From assembly GCA_021811945.1 (NCBI GenBank), contig JAKAPE010000005.1, positions 10,883 to 42,917 of the forward strand: 32,035 nucleotides of DNA, in the 5' to 3' direction. Position numbers and translations under genes: made by a program. The notes below the pieces were generated by a model that saw only the letters and a program-made list of their open reading frames with translations, was not told the DNA's origin and did not search any database. This DNA is from Pseudomonadota bacterium. GTDB lineage: Bacteria; Pseudomonadota; Alphaproteobacteria; Rhizobiales; Xanthobacteraceae. Positions 7,167 through 15,800 of the stretch are shown piece after piece (positions within the stretch are counted from its first letter, which is position 1; every line of letters starts with the position of its first letter).

Positions 7167-7332
7167 GGAGCCACCCCCTGTGGTCGGTTTATTAGGGAAT
7201 ACGACGCCGCGAATCAAGCGAAGCGACAGGTAGGAACGGGATGAACAAGTTCCGATAACCTGCCGACCGCGGGAGGTAATCGGCACTTCCGGCCGCTGAG
7301 CCGCAAGCGCATTTTCCCGGCGGAAGCCGCCG

Positions 7333-7361
7333 TTGAACTTGGCGTCGTCCTTGGCTATACG
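7333..7361 (+). promoter_or_regulatory. Candidate promoter of the acpXL-lpxXL operon
   Basis: TTGAAC (7333-7338) and TATACG (7356-7361) are spaced by 17 bp and lie about 97 nt upstream of the acpXL ATG in the 291-nt gap (7167-7457) separating it from the divergent hydrolase gene. No other structure was seen in that gap. Confidence 0.45.
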
Positions 7362-7457
7362 GGGCGTTCACGACCTGAGGGGCCCATTACGGCCTGGGCT
7401 TGTTCGCGTCGTCTTCGCGCCGCCGCCATTCGTGCTGCCCGAAAATGAGCGTGCCTG

Positions 7458-7760
7458 ATGTCCGTTACATTCGATAAAGTGGCTGAGATCATTGCGGAAA
7501 CCTGCGATATTCCGCGTGAGAACATCAAGCCGGAAAGTCACGCAATCAACGATCTCGAGATCGATAGTCTCGACTTCCTCGACGTTGCTTTCGCCATCGA
7601 CAAGGCGTTCGGCATCAAGCTTCCGCTCGAGCAATGGACCCAGGAAGTCAATGACGGCAAGGCCACGACGGATCAGTACTTCGTCCTCAAGAACCTGAGC
7701 GAGCGGATCGACGAACTGATTGCAGCCAAAGGCGCCCGAGGCGCCGCGCATGCGTCTTGA
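7458..7760 (+). CDS. acpXL: Acyl carrier protein AcpXL
   Basis: AcpXL is the specialised acyl carrier protein that holds the 26-28-carbon hydroxy fatty acid made for lipid A in rhizobia and relatives. The 100-residue product has the phosphopantetheine attachment motif EIDSLDF with Ser37. It also has the AcpXL-specific continuation [36 protein letters not shown], which separates it from housekeeping AcpP (about 78 residues). It is the first gene of the cluster, and its last codons overlap the start of the dehydratase gene by 11 nt. The gene order that follows is the same as in Rhizobium, which makes the assignment secure. Confidence 0.97.
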   Translation: MSVTFDKVAEIIAETCDIPRENIKPESHAINDLEIDSLDFLDVAFAIDKAFGIKLPLEQWTQEVNDGKATTDQYFVLKNLSERIDELIAAKGARGAAHAS

Positions 7761-8220
7761 ATATTTTCAGATGATCGACCGATTCGTTGCGGTCGACCTC
7801 GACCAGCGCACAGTGCGATCCGAGTGCACCGTGCCGAGCAAAAGCACGGTCTTCGAGGGCCACTTTCCCGGCTATCCGCTGATGCCGGGCGTGCTTTTGA
7901 TCGAATGCATGGCGCAGACGACGGGTTGGCTGGTCAGCGCCCTCACCGGCTTCACCGGCTTGCCGGCGCTGGCCGGAGTCAAGGAAGGCAAGATCCGCGC
8001 TGCCGTATTTCCCGGCGATGCGCTCGAATTCGAAGGCAAGGTTGTGCACGAAGGCTCCGGCTTTGCCGTTGGCGAAGCCAGGGGATGGCGCAAGGGCGCG
8101 GCGGTTTGCGATGCCACGCTCACCTACCGCATCGTCCCCTATCCGGGCCCGCATTTACGCGATTCGCTTCGGGAATGGGCGCAACGGCTCAATTTTCCTC
8201 TCAAGGAGTCCATCACGTGA
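7750..8220 (+). CDS. fabZXL: FabZ-type 3-hydroxyacyl-ACP dehydratase of the VLCFA cluster
   Basis: This 156-residue hot-dog-fold dehydratase removes water from 3-hydroxyacyl-AcpXL during elongation of the very-long-chain acyl group. The FabZ active-site helix is intact: [20 protein letters not shown], with His38 and Glu52 as the expected catalytic pair. The ATG at 7750 lies inside the end of acpXL; an earlier in-frame ATG at 7720 would overlap it more. The stop overlaps the GTG start of fabF2XL. Compared with housekeeping FabZ (about 150 residues) the length is normal, and the C-terminus carries an extra basic tail. Confidence 0.93.
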   Translation: MRLEYFQMIDRFVAVDLDQRTVRSECTVPSKSTVFEGHFPGYPLMPGVLLIECMAQTTGWLVSALTGFTGLPALAGVKEGKIRAAVFPGDALEFEGKVVHEGSGFAVGEARGWRKGAAVCDATLTYRIVPYPGPHLRDSLREWAQRLNFPLKESIT

Positions 8221-9401
8221 CCGAACGCGGCGAGGTGTTGATCACCGGCGTCGGTCTTCTCACGTGTCTGGGCGAGGGGCTCGATGCGTCCTGGAGTGGC
8301 CTCGAAAAGGACGGCCCGCCCCGTTATGACGACAAGAGCTTTGCGCCATATATCGTGCATCCAGTCGGACCGATCAGCTTTGACAAGCAGATTCCGAAAA
8401 AAGGCGACCAACGGCAAATGGAGGCCTGGCAGCGTTTCGGGGTCTACGCCGCCGGGCTGGCCCTAGCCGATGCCGGCGTCGCCGGCAACGCCGATCTCCT
8501 CGACCGTACTGACATGATCGTGGCTGCCGGCGGCGGCGAGCGTGATATCGACGTCGACACGGCGATCATCTCCGGCGCGCGCGCAGCGGAAAACCCCGGC
8601 GCCTTTCTCAACGAACGCCTGATGAGCGATCTGCGCCCAACCCTGTTTCTGGCCCAGCTTCCCAACCTCCTTGCCGGCAACATTTCGATCGTGCACGGCG
8701 TCGTCGGCTCCTCGCGCACGTTTCTGGGGGAAGAGGCAGCGGGCATCGATGCGGTGCGCGTCGCGCAGGCGCGCATCGCCGCCGGGCAGAGCGAGTTGAC
8801 GTTGGTGGGCGGCGCTTTCAGCGCGCGCTGGGATGTCCTGCTCGCCTTCGCGCGAGGCGGTCTGCTGGCGACAGGCACGTTAGCCCCGGTTTGGAATCGC
8901 GGCCCGCGGGGAAGCGTTGCGCTCGCGAGCATGGGGGCGTTCCTGATGCTGGAAAGCCGTGATCACGCCCAAGCGCGCGGCGCCCGCGCACGGGCGCGGA
9001 TCGTCTCGATTTGCTCCGACCGCAGCCGGCGGCAACCGGGAGAGATCGAAATGACGCTGCGCCGCCAATGGCAGACGATTGCGGATAAAGTAGACCACGC
9101 CCATGCCGCGGTCATTTCCGGCGCCTGCGGGCTCGAACCGGCGACGGCGGCAGAACTCGCGGTGCTGAGGGACATCGGACTTCCCGTGCGCAATACCGGC
9201 TCTTATATCGGGCACGGGATTGAGGCCCAGTTCATGGCCAACCTGGGGATCGCCTGCGCAGTGCTCAAACATGGCAAGCTGTTTCCGCCGACGGGAAGCG
9301 GTGACACGGGCGCAACTCCGCCTGCGCTGTCGCAGATCGTTGTCACCGGCGTCGGCAATTGGCGCGGCGAAGGGTTGGCGTTGGTCGAACGGGGCGATTG
9401 A
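8217..9401 (+). CDS. fabF2XL: Ketosynthase-like protein FabF2XL lacking the active-site cysteine
   Basis: This 394-residue thiolase-fold protein is the first of two adjacent FabF homologues in the VLCFA cluster. The N-terminus (VLITGVGLLTCLG) and overall length fit the KAS II family, but the nucleophile motif TACxSG is replaced by a GSSRTFLGEEAAGIDAV stretch (about 164-180) with no Cys. The AHGTST histidine is also missing (SGACGLEPAT instead), and only a SYIGHG histidine remains near 314. Loss of the Cys with retention of the fold is what chain-length factors of type II polyketide synthases show, so I infer a non-condensing partner of FabF1XL. Translation starts at GTG 8217, supported by AAGGAG at 8203-8208 and by overlap with the fabZXL stop. 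Confidence 0.9.
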   Translation: MTERGEVLITGVGLLTCLGEGLDASWSGLEKDGPPRYDDKSFAPYIVHPVGPISFDKQIPKKGDQRQMEAWQRFGVYAAGLALADAGVAGNADLLDRTDMIVAAGGGERDIDVDTAIISGARAAENPGAFLNERLMSDLRPTLFLAQLPNLLAGNISIVHGVVGSSRTFLGEEAAGIDAVRVAQARIAAGQSELTLVGGAFSARWDVLLAFARGGLLATGTLAPVWNRGPRGSVALASMGAFLMLESRDHAQARGARARARIVSICSDRSRRQPGEIEMTLRRQWQTIADKVDHAHAAVISGACGLEPATAAELAVLRDIGLPVRNTGSYIGHGIEAQFMANLGIACAVLKHGKLFPPTGSGDTGATPPALSQIVVTGVGNWRGEGLALVERGD

Positions 9402-9412
9402 GGGAGAACACG

Positions 9413-10690
9413 ATGGCCGCGGCAAGTCGCGACAAGGCCGGTCGTCCCATCGTCGCCGTGACCGGGATGGGCATGGTGACTTCGCTCGGCGTCGGCACGT
9501 CAGACAACTGGGCGAAACTGACCGGCAGCGTCTCCGGCATCAAACGCATCTCGCGCTTTCCGATCGAGGGCCTGCGCACCACGATCGCAGGAACCGCCGA
9601 TGATGTTTACCGGGACCACATGTCCCCGGCGCAACTCTCCGAGCGCATGGGGCTCATCGCCGGCGAAGAAGCGATTGCGCAATCGGGTATCGGCGCCAAG
9701 AGGCGTTTCCCCGGGCCGCTCTATCTTGCGCCGCCGCCGCTCGAAGTCGAGTGGGCCGACCGCCTGAAAATGGCGGAAATGGCCGGCACCGACGGCGACA
9801 CCGGATACCCTGATCTCGTGCGCGTCGCCGGCGACTTCGGCGCCGTTCACGGACCATTCAAGTTCGATATCATTGGCGACCGTCTCGCCGAGCATTTCGG
9901 CACCGCAGGCTCGCCGGTCTCGCTGACCACCGCCTGCGCATCCGGCGCCAGCGCCATCCAACTCGGCGTGGAAGCCATACGGCGCGGCGAGTGCGAAGCC
10001 GCGCTTGCGATCGGCGCCGACGGCTCGCTGACGCCGGAATCGCTGATCCGCTTCTCGCTGCTCTCCGCATTGTCGACGCAGAACGACCCGCCGGAACGGG
10101 CCTCAAAGCCGTTCTCGAAAAACCGCGACGGCTTCGTGCTTGCCGAAGGCGCCGCCGCGCTTGTCCTCGAAAGTCTCGATCACGCGCGCGCACGCGGCGC
10201 CCGCGTCATCGGCGTCATCGAAGGTTGCGGGGAAAAATCCGACTCGTTCCATCGCACCCGGTCGAGTCCCGACGGCAAGCCGATCATCGCCTGCATGCGC
10301 AACGCACTCATCGATGCCGGTGTGGGTCCCGAACAGGTCGACTACATCAACGCTCACGGCACCTCGACTCCCGAGAACGACAAGATGGAATACCTCGGCG
10401 TGTCGGCGGTTTTCGGCGAGCACATCCGCGGCATCCCAATCTCGTCGAACAAATCGATGATCGGTCACGCCTTGACCGCCGCGGGCGCGGTGGAGGCGGC
10501 ATTCACGCTGCTCACGCTCGAGCACCAGCGCATCCCGCCGACCATCAATCACCAGATTCCCGACCCCACCATCGTGCTTGACGTAGTGCCCAACGTCGCG
10601 CGAGACGCGAATGTGCGTCGCGCCATATCCAATTCCTTCGGCTTCGGCGGCCAGAATGTCTGTCTGGTGATGACGCGGGAGCCGGCGTGA
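9413..10690 (+). CDS. fabF1XL: Beta-ketoacyl-ACP synthase FabF1XL
   Basis: This 425-residue KAS II enzyme condenses malonyl units with acyl-AcpXL during very-long-chain fatty acid synthesis. The full Cys-His-His set is present: Cys175 in SLTTACASG, His315 in NAHGTSTPEND and His352 in SNKSMIGHALTAAG, with Lys347. The ATG at 9413 follows GGGAGAA, 11 nt after the fabF2XL stop; the frame itself opens earlier. The region around residues 93-150 is longer than in E. coli FabF and may help shape the acyl tunnel. As the catalytically complete partner, it probably pairs with the Cys-less FabF2XL. Confidence 0.95.
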   Translation: MAAASRDKAGRPIVAVTGMGMVTSLGVGTSDNWAKLTGSVSGIKRISRFPIEGLRTTIAGTADDVYRDHMSPAQLSERMGLIAGEEAIAQSGIGAKRRFPGPLYLAPPPLEVEWADRLKMAEMAGTDGDTGYPDLVRVAGDFGAVHGPFKFDIIGDRLAEHFGTAGSPVSLTTACASGASAIQLGVEAIRRGECEAALAIGADGSLTPESLIRFSLLSALSTQNDPPERASKPFSKNRDGFVLAEGAAALVLESLDHARARGARVIGVIEGCGEKSDSFHRTRSSPDGKPIIACMRNALIDAGVGPEQVDYINAHGTSTPENDKMEYLGVSAVFGEHIRGIPISSNKSMIGHALTAAGAVEAAFTLLTLEHQRIPPTINHQIPDPTIVLDVVPNVARDANVRRAISNSFGFGGQNVCLVMTREPA

Positions 10691-10773
10691 CCCGCGTCGC
10701 GGCGACCGCCGTTGGCGGCGCTCCCACCGTTGCCGCATTCCCCACAGGCGTGGGGGAAGAGAGAGGATGGCGA

Positions 10774-11826
10774 ATGCGCGCGCTCACCCTCGTGGCGGAC
10801 CGCAAGATCGAGCTGCGCGATGTCGCCGCCCCGCCTCGGCCGGCACCCGGCGAGGTACAGATCGGCATCAGGGCCGTCGGGCTCAACCATCTCGATGTGT
10901 GGGGCTGGCGCGGCATGGCCTTCGCCAAACGCAAGCTGCCGCTCGTGGTCGGTGTCGAGGCGGCGGGCGAAGTCGTTGCCATCGGCCCTCCTTCCCGCGC
11001 TTCCCAACCCGCAACGGGTAGCGCAGGAATCAAGATCGGCGACCGCGTCGTCGCCTATGGCGCGCTGACCTGCGACAACTGCAAAGCCTGCCGCGAGGGC
11101 CGCGACAATCTCTGCGAGAACGTCGGCGGCATCATGGGCTTTCATGTCGACGGTTTTGCCCGTGATCGCCTCAATATGCCGGCACGGCTGGTGATTCCCG
11201 TTCCGGCCGGCGTGAGCTTGCGCGACGCGGCCTGCGCGCCCGTCGCTTTCGCCACCGTGCAGCACATGTTGTTCGACAATGCCAAACTCGAGCCTGGCGA
11301 GACGATTCTGGTTCAAGCCGGCGGCTCCGGGATCGGCAGCGCGGCCATCAAAATGGCGAAGGCGATCGGCTGCACCGTCATCACGACCGTTGGCGACGAC
11401 GACAAGGCGGCCAAGGTCAAGGCCCTCGGTGCCGACCACGTCATCAATTACCGCACCGAGCGCTTTGAAGGCGTCGTGCGCAAGCTCACGGGGAAACGCG
11501 GCGTCGATGTCGCCTTCGAGCATGTCGGGCCGGAAACGTTCAACGGCTCTCTCCTCTGCCTCAAGCGCGGCGGCCGGCTCGTCACCTGCGGCTCAACGTC
11601 GGGGCAGTCGACCACGATCAACCTGTTTCAGCTCTACTTGCAGCAATACCGCATCTTCGGCTCGTTCGGCGCCTCGCTCCGCAACGTGCGCGAAAGCCTC
11701 GCCAAGATGGCGACCGGCATCACCCCGGTGATCGACACGGAGGTTTCGCTTGCAGAGTTCGAGCGTGGCCTAGCGCGGCTCGAAAGCCGGCAGGTGTTTG
11801 GCAAGATCATCGTCACGTTCCAATGA
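10774..11826 (+). CDS. adh2XL: Zinc-type medium-chain dehydrogenase Adh2XL
   Basis: This 350-residue medium-chain dehydrogenase/reductase occupies the adh2XL position of the VLCFA cluster, where it is thought to serve as the enoyl- or ketoacyl-reducing step; its exact reaction is not settled. Four cysteines for the structural zinc are at residues 100, 103, 106 and 114 (TCDNCKACREGRDNLC), and the nucleotide-binding GGSGIG is at 183-188. The usual catalytic-zinc Cys is replaced in GLNHLDVWGW (about 36-45). An insertion of about 15 residues rich in Ser/Ala/Pro (71-86) lies just before KIGDRVV. The ATG at 10774 has GAGAGGA upstream; a GTG at 10687 overlapping the fabF1XL stop would add 29 residues of unlikely sequence. 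The stop overlaps the lpxXL start (ATGA). Confidence 0.92.
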   Translation: MRALTLVADRKIELRDVAAPPRPAPGEVQIGIRAVGLNHLDVWGWRGMAFAKRKLPLVVGVEAAGEVVAIGPPSRASQPATGSAGIKIGDRVVAYGALTCDNCKACREGRDNLCENVGGIMGFHVDGFARDRLNMPARLVIPVPAGVSLRDAACAPVAFATVQHMLFDNAKLEPGETILVQAGGSGIGSAAIKMAKAIGCTVITTVGDDDKAAKVKALGADHVINYRTERFEGVVRKLTGKRGVDVAFEHVGPETFNGSLLCLKRGGRLVTCGSTSGQSTTINLFQLYLQQYRIFGSFGASLRNVRESLAKMATGITPVIDTEVSLAEFERGLARLESRQVFGKIIVTFQ

Positions 11827-12773
11827 CCGCACGGCGGTTCAAGGTCGTCTCTGATGCCGTAATCGGCGCCAGCGCCGTCGGAGCGCTGCAGGCGCTCAAA
11901 GTCGCCGACCGCCGCCGGGCGGCGGATTTCGTCGGCGCGATGATGCGCAAGATCGGTCCCTTGCTCAAGGAACACCGCGTCGGCCGCGACAATCTGCGCG
12001 CCGCCTTTGCCGACAAATCCGACGCCGAGATCGAAACCATCCTCGGCGGGGTGTGGGACAATCTCGGCCGCATCGCGGTCGAGTTCGCGCACCTCGACGA
12101 ATTGCGGGTCGCCGGCCTCGGCCCGCCGACGGCGGACGACGTCGTCTATTCGCCGCAAGTCAAGGAGCGCGCAGCGCGCATCCTCAAGAGCGGCAAGGCG
12201 ATCATTGGCTTCGCCGCCCACCTCGCCAATTGGGAACTCCCCGCGGTCTGCACGAAACTCATCGGCAGCAAATCGGCGGTGCTGTACCGGCGGCCGAATA
12301 TCCATGCGGTCGGCGATCTCGTGGCCAGGCTGCGCGCACCGCTGATGGGCGAACTTGTTGCAACGGGCCTCGACGCGCCCGTGCGCTTGGCGCGTTTGCT
12401 GCAAGACGGCGTCCATGTCGGCATGCTGGTCGACCAGTTCTTTGTCAAAGGCGTTGAGGTGACCTTCTTTGGCCGGCCGTGCCGAACCAACCCGCTCGCC
12501 GCGCTCCTCGCCCGCCAGACCGAATGCCCGATCCACGGCTTGCGTGTCGTGCGGCTTGCCGACCGCAACAGCTTCTCGGTCGAAATCACCGAGGCAATCA
12601 TGCCCGCGCGCGACGCCGATGGCCGCATCGACGTTAAGGGCACGATGCAACGAATCACTTCGGTCGTCGAGGGCTGGGTCCGCGAGCATCCGGAGCAGTG
12701 GCTTTGGTTGCATCGGCGCTGGCGGCCGGACGATCGCCGGTTTAGCGCGCTTTCTCGCGGCCGTGCCCAATGA
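11823..12773 (+). CDS. lpxXL: Lipid A very-long-chain acyltransferase LpxXL
   Basis: LpxXL belongs to the LpxL/HtrB lysophospholipid-acyltransferase-like family and transfers the 27-hydroxyoctacosanoyl (or similar) chain from AcpXL to the lipid A precursor at the inner membrane. The 316-residue product has the catalytic H-x4-E motif (HLANWE, His133 and Glu138) and the later conserved DQFF...FFGRP block (about 206-219). The N-terminus lacks the strong transmembrane helix of E. coli LpxL and is only moderately hydrophobic. It is the last gene of the translationally coupled cluster, which places the enzyme that uses AcpXL cargo directly behind the genes that make it. Confidence 0.93.
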   Translation: MTARRFKVVSDAVIGASAVGALQALKVADRRRAADFVGAMMRKIGPLLKEHRVGRDNLRAAFADKSDAEIETILGGVWDNLGRIAVEFAHLDELRVAGLGPPTADDVVYSPQVKERAARILKSGKAIIGFAAHLANWELPAVCTKLIGSKSAVLYRRPNIHAVGDLVARLRAPLMGELVATGLDAPVRLARLLQDGVHVGMLVDQFFVKGVEVTFFGRPCRTNPLAALLARQTECPIHGLRVVRLADRNSFSVEITEAIMPARDADGRIDVKGTMQRITSVVEGWVREHPEQWLWLHRRWRPDDRRFSALSRGRAQ

Positions 12774-12890
12774 TAGGATCGGCGTCGCCCGCGGGCTGAG
12801 GCGAAGTCATCATTGACCAATCTCGTTTCGCACCCCCCAGCCACCGTGAAGCAGAGCGAAGGCAGACCGCCGGCCGCGCGGGAGAACCCG

Positions 12891-13587
12891 ATGAGCAAGC
12901 TGCTGCGCGAATTCGCGCCAGCCATCTGGACCGGCGAAGGTCCGAAATTGTCGTTCTATGGTTTCGCCTACTCCACGCGCATGGTGCTGATCAGACTGTC
13001 GGACGCAAGTCTGTTCGTCTGGTCGCCGATCGCGCTCTCGGCCGGCGCTCAAGCGCGAAGTCGACGCGCTGGGACCGGTGCGCTTTCTTGTTTCGCCCAA
13101 CCGTCTACATCATCTGTTTCTTGCCGAATGGAAGTCGGCCTATCCGCGGGCGCGCCTCTGCGCTTCGCCCGGCTTACGCAGGAAACGCCGTGACCTCGCC
13201 TTCGACGCTGAGCTTGGCGAGGTGCCCGCGCCGGAATGGGCGGCCGACATCGATCAGGTTCTCGTGCGCGGCAGTCCGTTAACCGAAGTGGAATTCTTTC
13301 ACCGTGCGAGCCGCACAGTGATCTTCGGCGACCTTATTCAAAATTTTCCGCGCGGTTGGTTTACGGGGTGGCGCGGCGTTTACGCCCATTTCGACGGCAT
13401 CTGCGCGCCAAACCCCGGGACGCCGCGCGAATGGCGGGCGATGTTCCTCAATCGCCGCGCGGCCCGTGCCGCCTTGCAACGCATCCTGGCCTGGTCGATA
13501 GAACGCGTGTTGATCGCCCATGGCGAACCGGCAATGACCGACGGCGCACTGTTTGTGCGCAATGCTTTCGCTTGGTTGTTGACGTGA
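12891..13587 (+). pseudogene. DUF4336 protein gene, frameshifted
   Basis: Two readings together make one DUF4336-type protein (a metallo-beta-lactamase-like fold family of unknown function). The N-terminal part from ATG 12891 (preceded by GGAGAA) runs through LSFYGFAYSTRMVLIRLSD to LFVWSPIALS. The rest continues one frame later as ALKREVDALGPVRFLVSPN, then HHLFLAEWK and a C-terminal half with VFGDLIQNFP and a GEPAMTD end. The switch falls within 13041-13045 (GCCGGCG), where a single extra G would explain it. Either the gene is newly broken or the base is a sequencing error; the sequence downstream of the shift is well conserved with no further stops, which fits a recent event. It lies 117 nt behind lpxXL. 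Confidence 0.75.
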
Positions 13588-13644
13588 AATCGTCTTCGCA
13601 ATGCGCCTTAACGCGGGATGATTTCAGCTCGAACCACGCGAAAT

Positions 13645-13663
13645 CGTCATTGCGAGCCAACGG
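13645..13663. repeat. Copy 1 of a rhizobial intergenic repeat
   Basis: CGTCATTGCGAGCCAACGG matches 18 of 19 positions of the sequence at 15801-15819. From memory this is the beginning of a dispersed intergenic repeat common in Bradyrhizobium-type genomes. Here it directly precedes the IS110 relic and its usual continuation is missing, so it appears truncated. Confidence 0.7.
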
Positions 13664-13693
13664 ATCCTGTGTCAGGGCATCATGCAGCCTCGT

Positions 13694-13975
13694 CGATGGG
13701 TTAAGTTGGACCCAGAATCCAAGCTTGGTGAGCTGTGCGACGAGGCACTTGGCCTTGAGTTCGGGTGGGCGCCGGTCGAAGTAGTTGATCCCCATCGTGG
13801 TGTTCGGTGTCGTTCTTGAGGATGTGATAAACGGTGGTATGGATCGAGACGGCGACGGCACAGATGGCTTTCTGTGGGTCGCCGCGACTTTGCTGCCGGA
13901 AGAACTGGGCTTTGTGCAGTAGCTGTCTTTCTTGCGATTGGCCGCCCAGGCGCTTTGCACCAGCGCTGTTTGCTT
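13694..13975 (-). pseudogene. IS110-family transposase C-terminal relic
   Basis: The minus strand carries the C-terminal (Transposase_20-side) part of an IS110-family transposase split over two frames: QSAWAANRKKDSY in one, then QFFRQQSRGDPQKAICAVAVSI and YHILKNDTEHHD in another, then YFDRRPPELKAKCLVAQLTKLGF back in the first. The N-terminal RuvC-like DEDD half is absent, so it cannot transpose. It occupies the middle of the 699-nt gap between the DUF4336 gene and bioD (13588-14286); I see no gene in the rest of that gap. Confidence 0.72.
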
Positions 13976-14286
13976 GTTTTTGCTAGTATTTTCCGACATA
14001 CGGGGCTTTCATGCCGCGTGAGGACTGCCATTGTGCCTCTTAAGCCGGCTGAGGTCACGATGGATCCCAGGACTCTGTCGTCGGAATCCGGACGGAGAAA
14101 TGATGCGTTCGCTCGATGAATTCGCGTGCGGAAAGCTCGGCGTGATCGGCCGTGCACCGCGACGCCGTAGACCCGTGACGATGCCGGGCTGCGCATTGCC
14201 TTCACGGCACAGCATTCGGATGCCAAAGTTGAGCGGCTTGCCGGAATCGTGCGAAGCCGCGTGTTGAGGCGTTAGGACGTTGGGTC

Positions 14287-14997
14287 GTGACCGCGATCTT
14301 CATCACCGGCACCGGGACTGACGTCGGCAAGACTTTCGTCGCCGTCTCGCTCATCCGTCACTTGCGGCACCTGGGTCATCATGTCGATGCCATCAAGCCG
14401 GTCGTGAGCGGATTCGATCCGGCGCAAGCTGCGGCGAGCGATCCGGGCCTGCTGCTCGCGGCTTTGGGCCTGCCCTTTTCCCCGGAGCAGATCGATCGCA
14501 TTTCACCCTGGCGCTTTCGCACGGCCGTTTCGCCTGACCTCGCGGCGCGGCGCGAAGGCCGCCGCATCGACGTCGAGCGGGTGATCGCGTTCTGCCAAAA
14601 TGCCATCAAGCAACACCGCGGCATCCTGCTGATCGAAGGCATCGGTGGCATCATGGTGCCGCTGGACGAGCACCGGACGATCCTCGACGTGATGATGGCG
14701 CTGCAGCTGCCGCTCCTTCTTATTTCCGGCAGTTATCTCGGCAGCATCAGTCATACGCTCACCGCGCTTGACTCGCTGTTTCGGCGCGACATGAACCTTC
14801 TCGCCACCATCGTCAGCGAGACACCGGGCAGCGACGCGCCCCTCGACGACGTGATTGCCACGATCGGCCGCTTCACTGAGCCGGTCATCGGGTTGCCGCG
14901 CCAGCGCGGCCAAGGCGGCGAGCCAGGCGCTCGGTCACCCTTCGCCCGCCTTTTTGGTTCGCGGCCGGCACCTGGCGGACCGCAGCGTTCCTCGTGA
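14287..14997 (+). CDS. bioD: ATP-dependent dethiobiotin synthase BioD
   Basis: BioD closes the ureido ring of dethiobiotin from 7,8-diaminopelargonic acid, CO2 and ATP in biotin synthesis. The 236-residue product has the P-loop GTGTDVGKTF (residues 7-16), the substrate-binding KPVVSGFD (37-44; usually KPVQTG), and the switch II-like EGIGGIMVPLD (about 118-128) where E. coli BioD has EGAGG. The last 35 residues are Gly/Arg/Pro-rich and extend past the usual end. Translation starts at GTG 14287; no ATG gives a better N-terminus. No other bio gene is near, and an IS110 relic lies about 300 nt upstream, so the gene has been separated from, or never belonged to, a bioBFDA operon. Confidence 0.9.
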   Translation: MTAIFITGTGTDVGKTFVAVSLIRHLRHLGHHVDAIKPVVSGFDPAQAAASDPGLLLAALGLPFSPEQIDRISPWRFRTAVSPDLAARREGRRIDVERVIAFCQNAIKQHRGILLIEGIGGIMVPLDEHRTILDVMMALQLPLLLISGSYLGSISHTLTALDSLFRRDMNLLATIVSETPGSDAPLDDVIATIGRFTEPVIGLPRQRGQGGEPGARSPFARLFGSRPAPGGPQRSS

Positions 14998-15008
14998 GCG
15001 GCAAAGCC

Positions 15009-15716
15009 TCAGCGGAAAAAGTGGAGCTGCACCATGGTCTCCATCGTGGCTTCGAGATTGAATAGGGCGTGCAGCAGGAAGGTCAGCAGGGTCGATGCGC
15101 TGCGCCAGCGCATCCAGCCGAGAAACAGGCCGACGATGAAGATTTGCAGAACGCCGGTCCAGTCGTATTGAACGTGCAGCGCCGCCCATAGCGCCGAGAT
15201 GGCGACGATTGCCGGCCAGGCGGCGCGCTCCGAACGGATCCAGCCGCGGAACAGAAATCCACGGAATACGATCTCCTCGCCTGCCGGCGCGACGACAATG
15301 GCCGCGACCAGCATGCCTGCGAGCCATCCCTGCGCCGCGGCCGTTGTGAATGATTGCAGCTCAAATGGAGGAACCAGCGCTTGGCCGCTGAAATAGAGGA
15401 TGGCGTCGCCGACGGCGATGAGGCCGAAGAGCGCAATCACCCCGATCGCCAGCCAACGCCGCCGCGGCCAGGTCAGCGCCAGGTAGGCGAAAAGATCGCT
15501 TCGCGCCAGCCGCACCGCGAGCGCGGTCACCGCGATCATCATCGGGTTGGCGACCAGCACGGTGAAGGTGACGAGGACGCCGTCGTAGGGGCTCGCCATC
15601 ACCGCGTTCAGCGAGGTCGCGCGCCACCAGACATATATCGCGGCACCGGCGATTTGGCCGACGAGAAAGGCGAGAACCGCCCAGCCAAGCGTCGTCCAAT
15701 AGCCCCAAATCTTCAT
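15009..15716 (-). CDS. CPBP-family intramembrane metalloprotease (Rce1/CAAX-protease-like)
   Basis: This 235-residue polytopic membrane protein belongs to the CPBP (CAAX protease and bacteriocin-processing) family. The three signature motifs are present: EEIVFRG with Glu147-Glu148 and Arg152, the second motif histidine in ALWAALH (His181), and HALFN (His216, Asn220). About six to seven hydrophobic segments surround them. Bacterial members cleave membrane or signal peptides and sometimes act in immunity to bacteriocins, but the substrate here is unknown. The gene is convergent with bioD, with 11 nt between the stops and no terminator hairpin visible. An ICMT-like methyltransferase occurs elsewhere in the window (5347-5931), the other half of the eukaryotic CAAX pathway, but it is not adjacent. 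Confidence 0.9.
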   Translation of the reverse strand: MKIWGYWTTLGWAVLAFLVGQIAGAAIYVWWRATSLNAVMASPYDGVLVTFTVLVANPMMIAVTALAVRLARSDLFAYLALTWPRRRWLAIGVIALFGLIAVGDAILYFSGQALVPPFELQSFTTAAAQGWLAGMLVAAIVVAPAGEEIVFRGFLFRGWIRSERAAWPAIVAISALWAALHVQYDWTGVLQIFIVGLFLGWMRWRSASTLLTFLLHALFNLEATMETMVQLHFFR

Positions 15717-15800
15717 GGCCGCGATCTTTATGGCCTCAATCTTGATAGCCCAGGCTCTCGTGGCCCACGACGCTTAGAGCAAATCACGGTCAAATTGAAC

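Noticed and set aside
7191-7205. TTAGGGAATACG sequence similar to the AGGG/CCCT region upstream of gvpA
   Set aside because: The shared bases are few and lack the inverted repeat; probably chance.
6138-7244. Plus-strand open frame of 368 codons opposite the membrane hydrolase
   Set aside because: Antisense shadow; the minus-strand frame has the GHSLG elbow and membrane segments.
11634-12770. Long minus-strand open frame of 378 codons over lpxXL and the end of adh2XL
   Set aside because: It is the antisense shadow of two firmly identified genes, with Arg/Asp/Ala-rich composition and no family features.
15009-15716. A bacterial CAAX-processing pathway formed by the CPBP protease and the ICMT-like protein
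   Set aside because: The two genes lie about 9 kb apart in different operons, and no prenyltransferase or CAAX substrate is seen.
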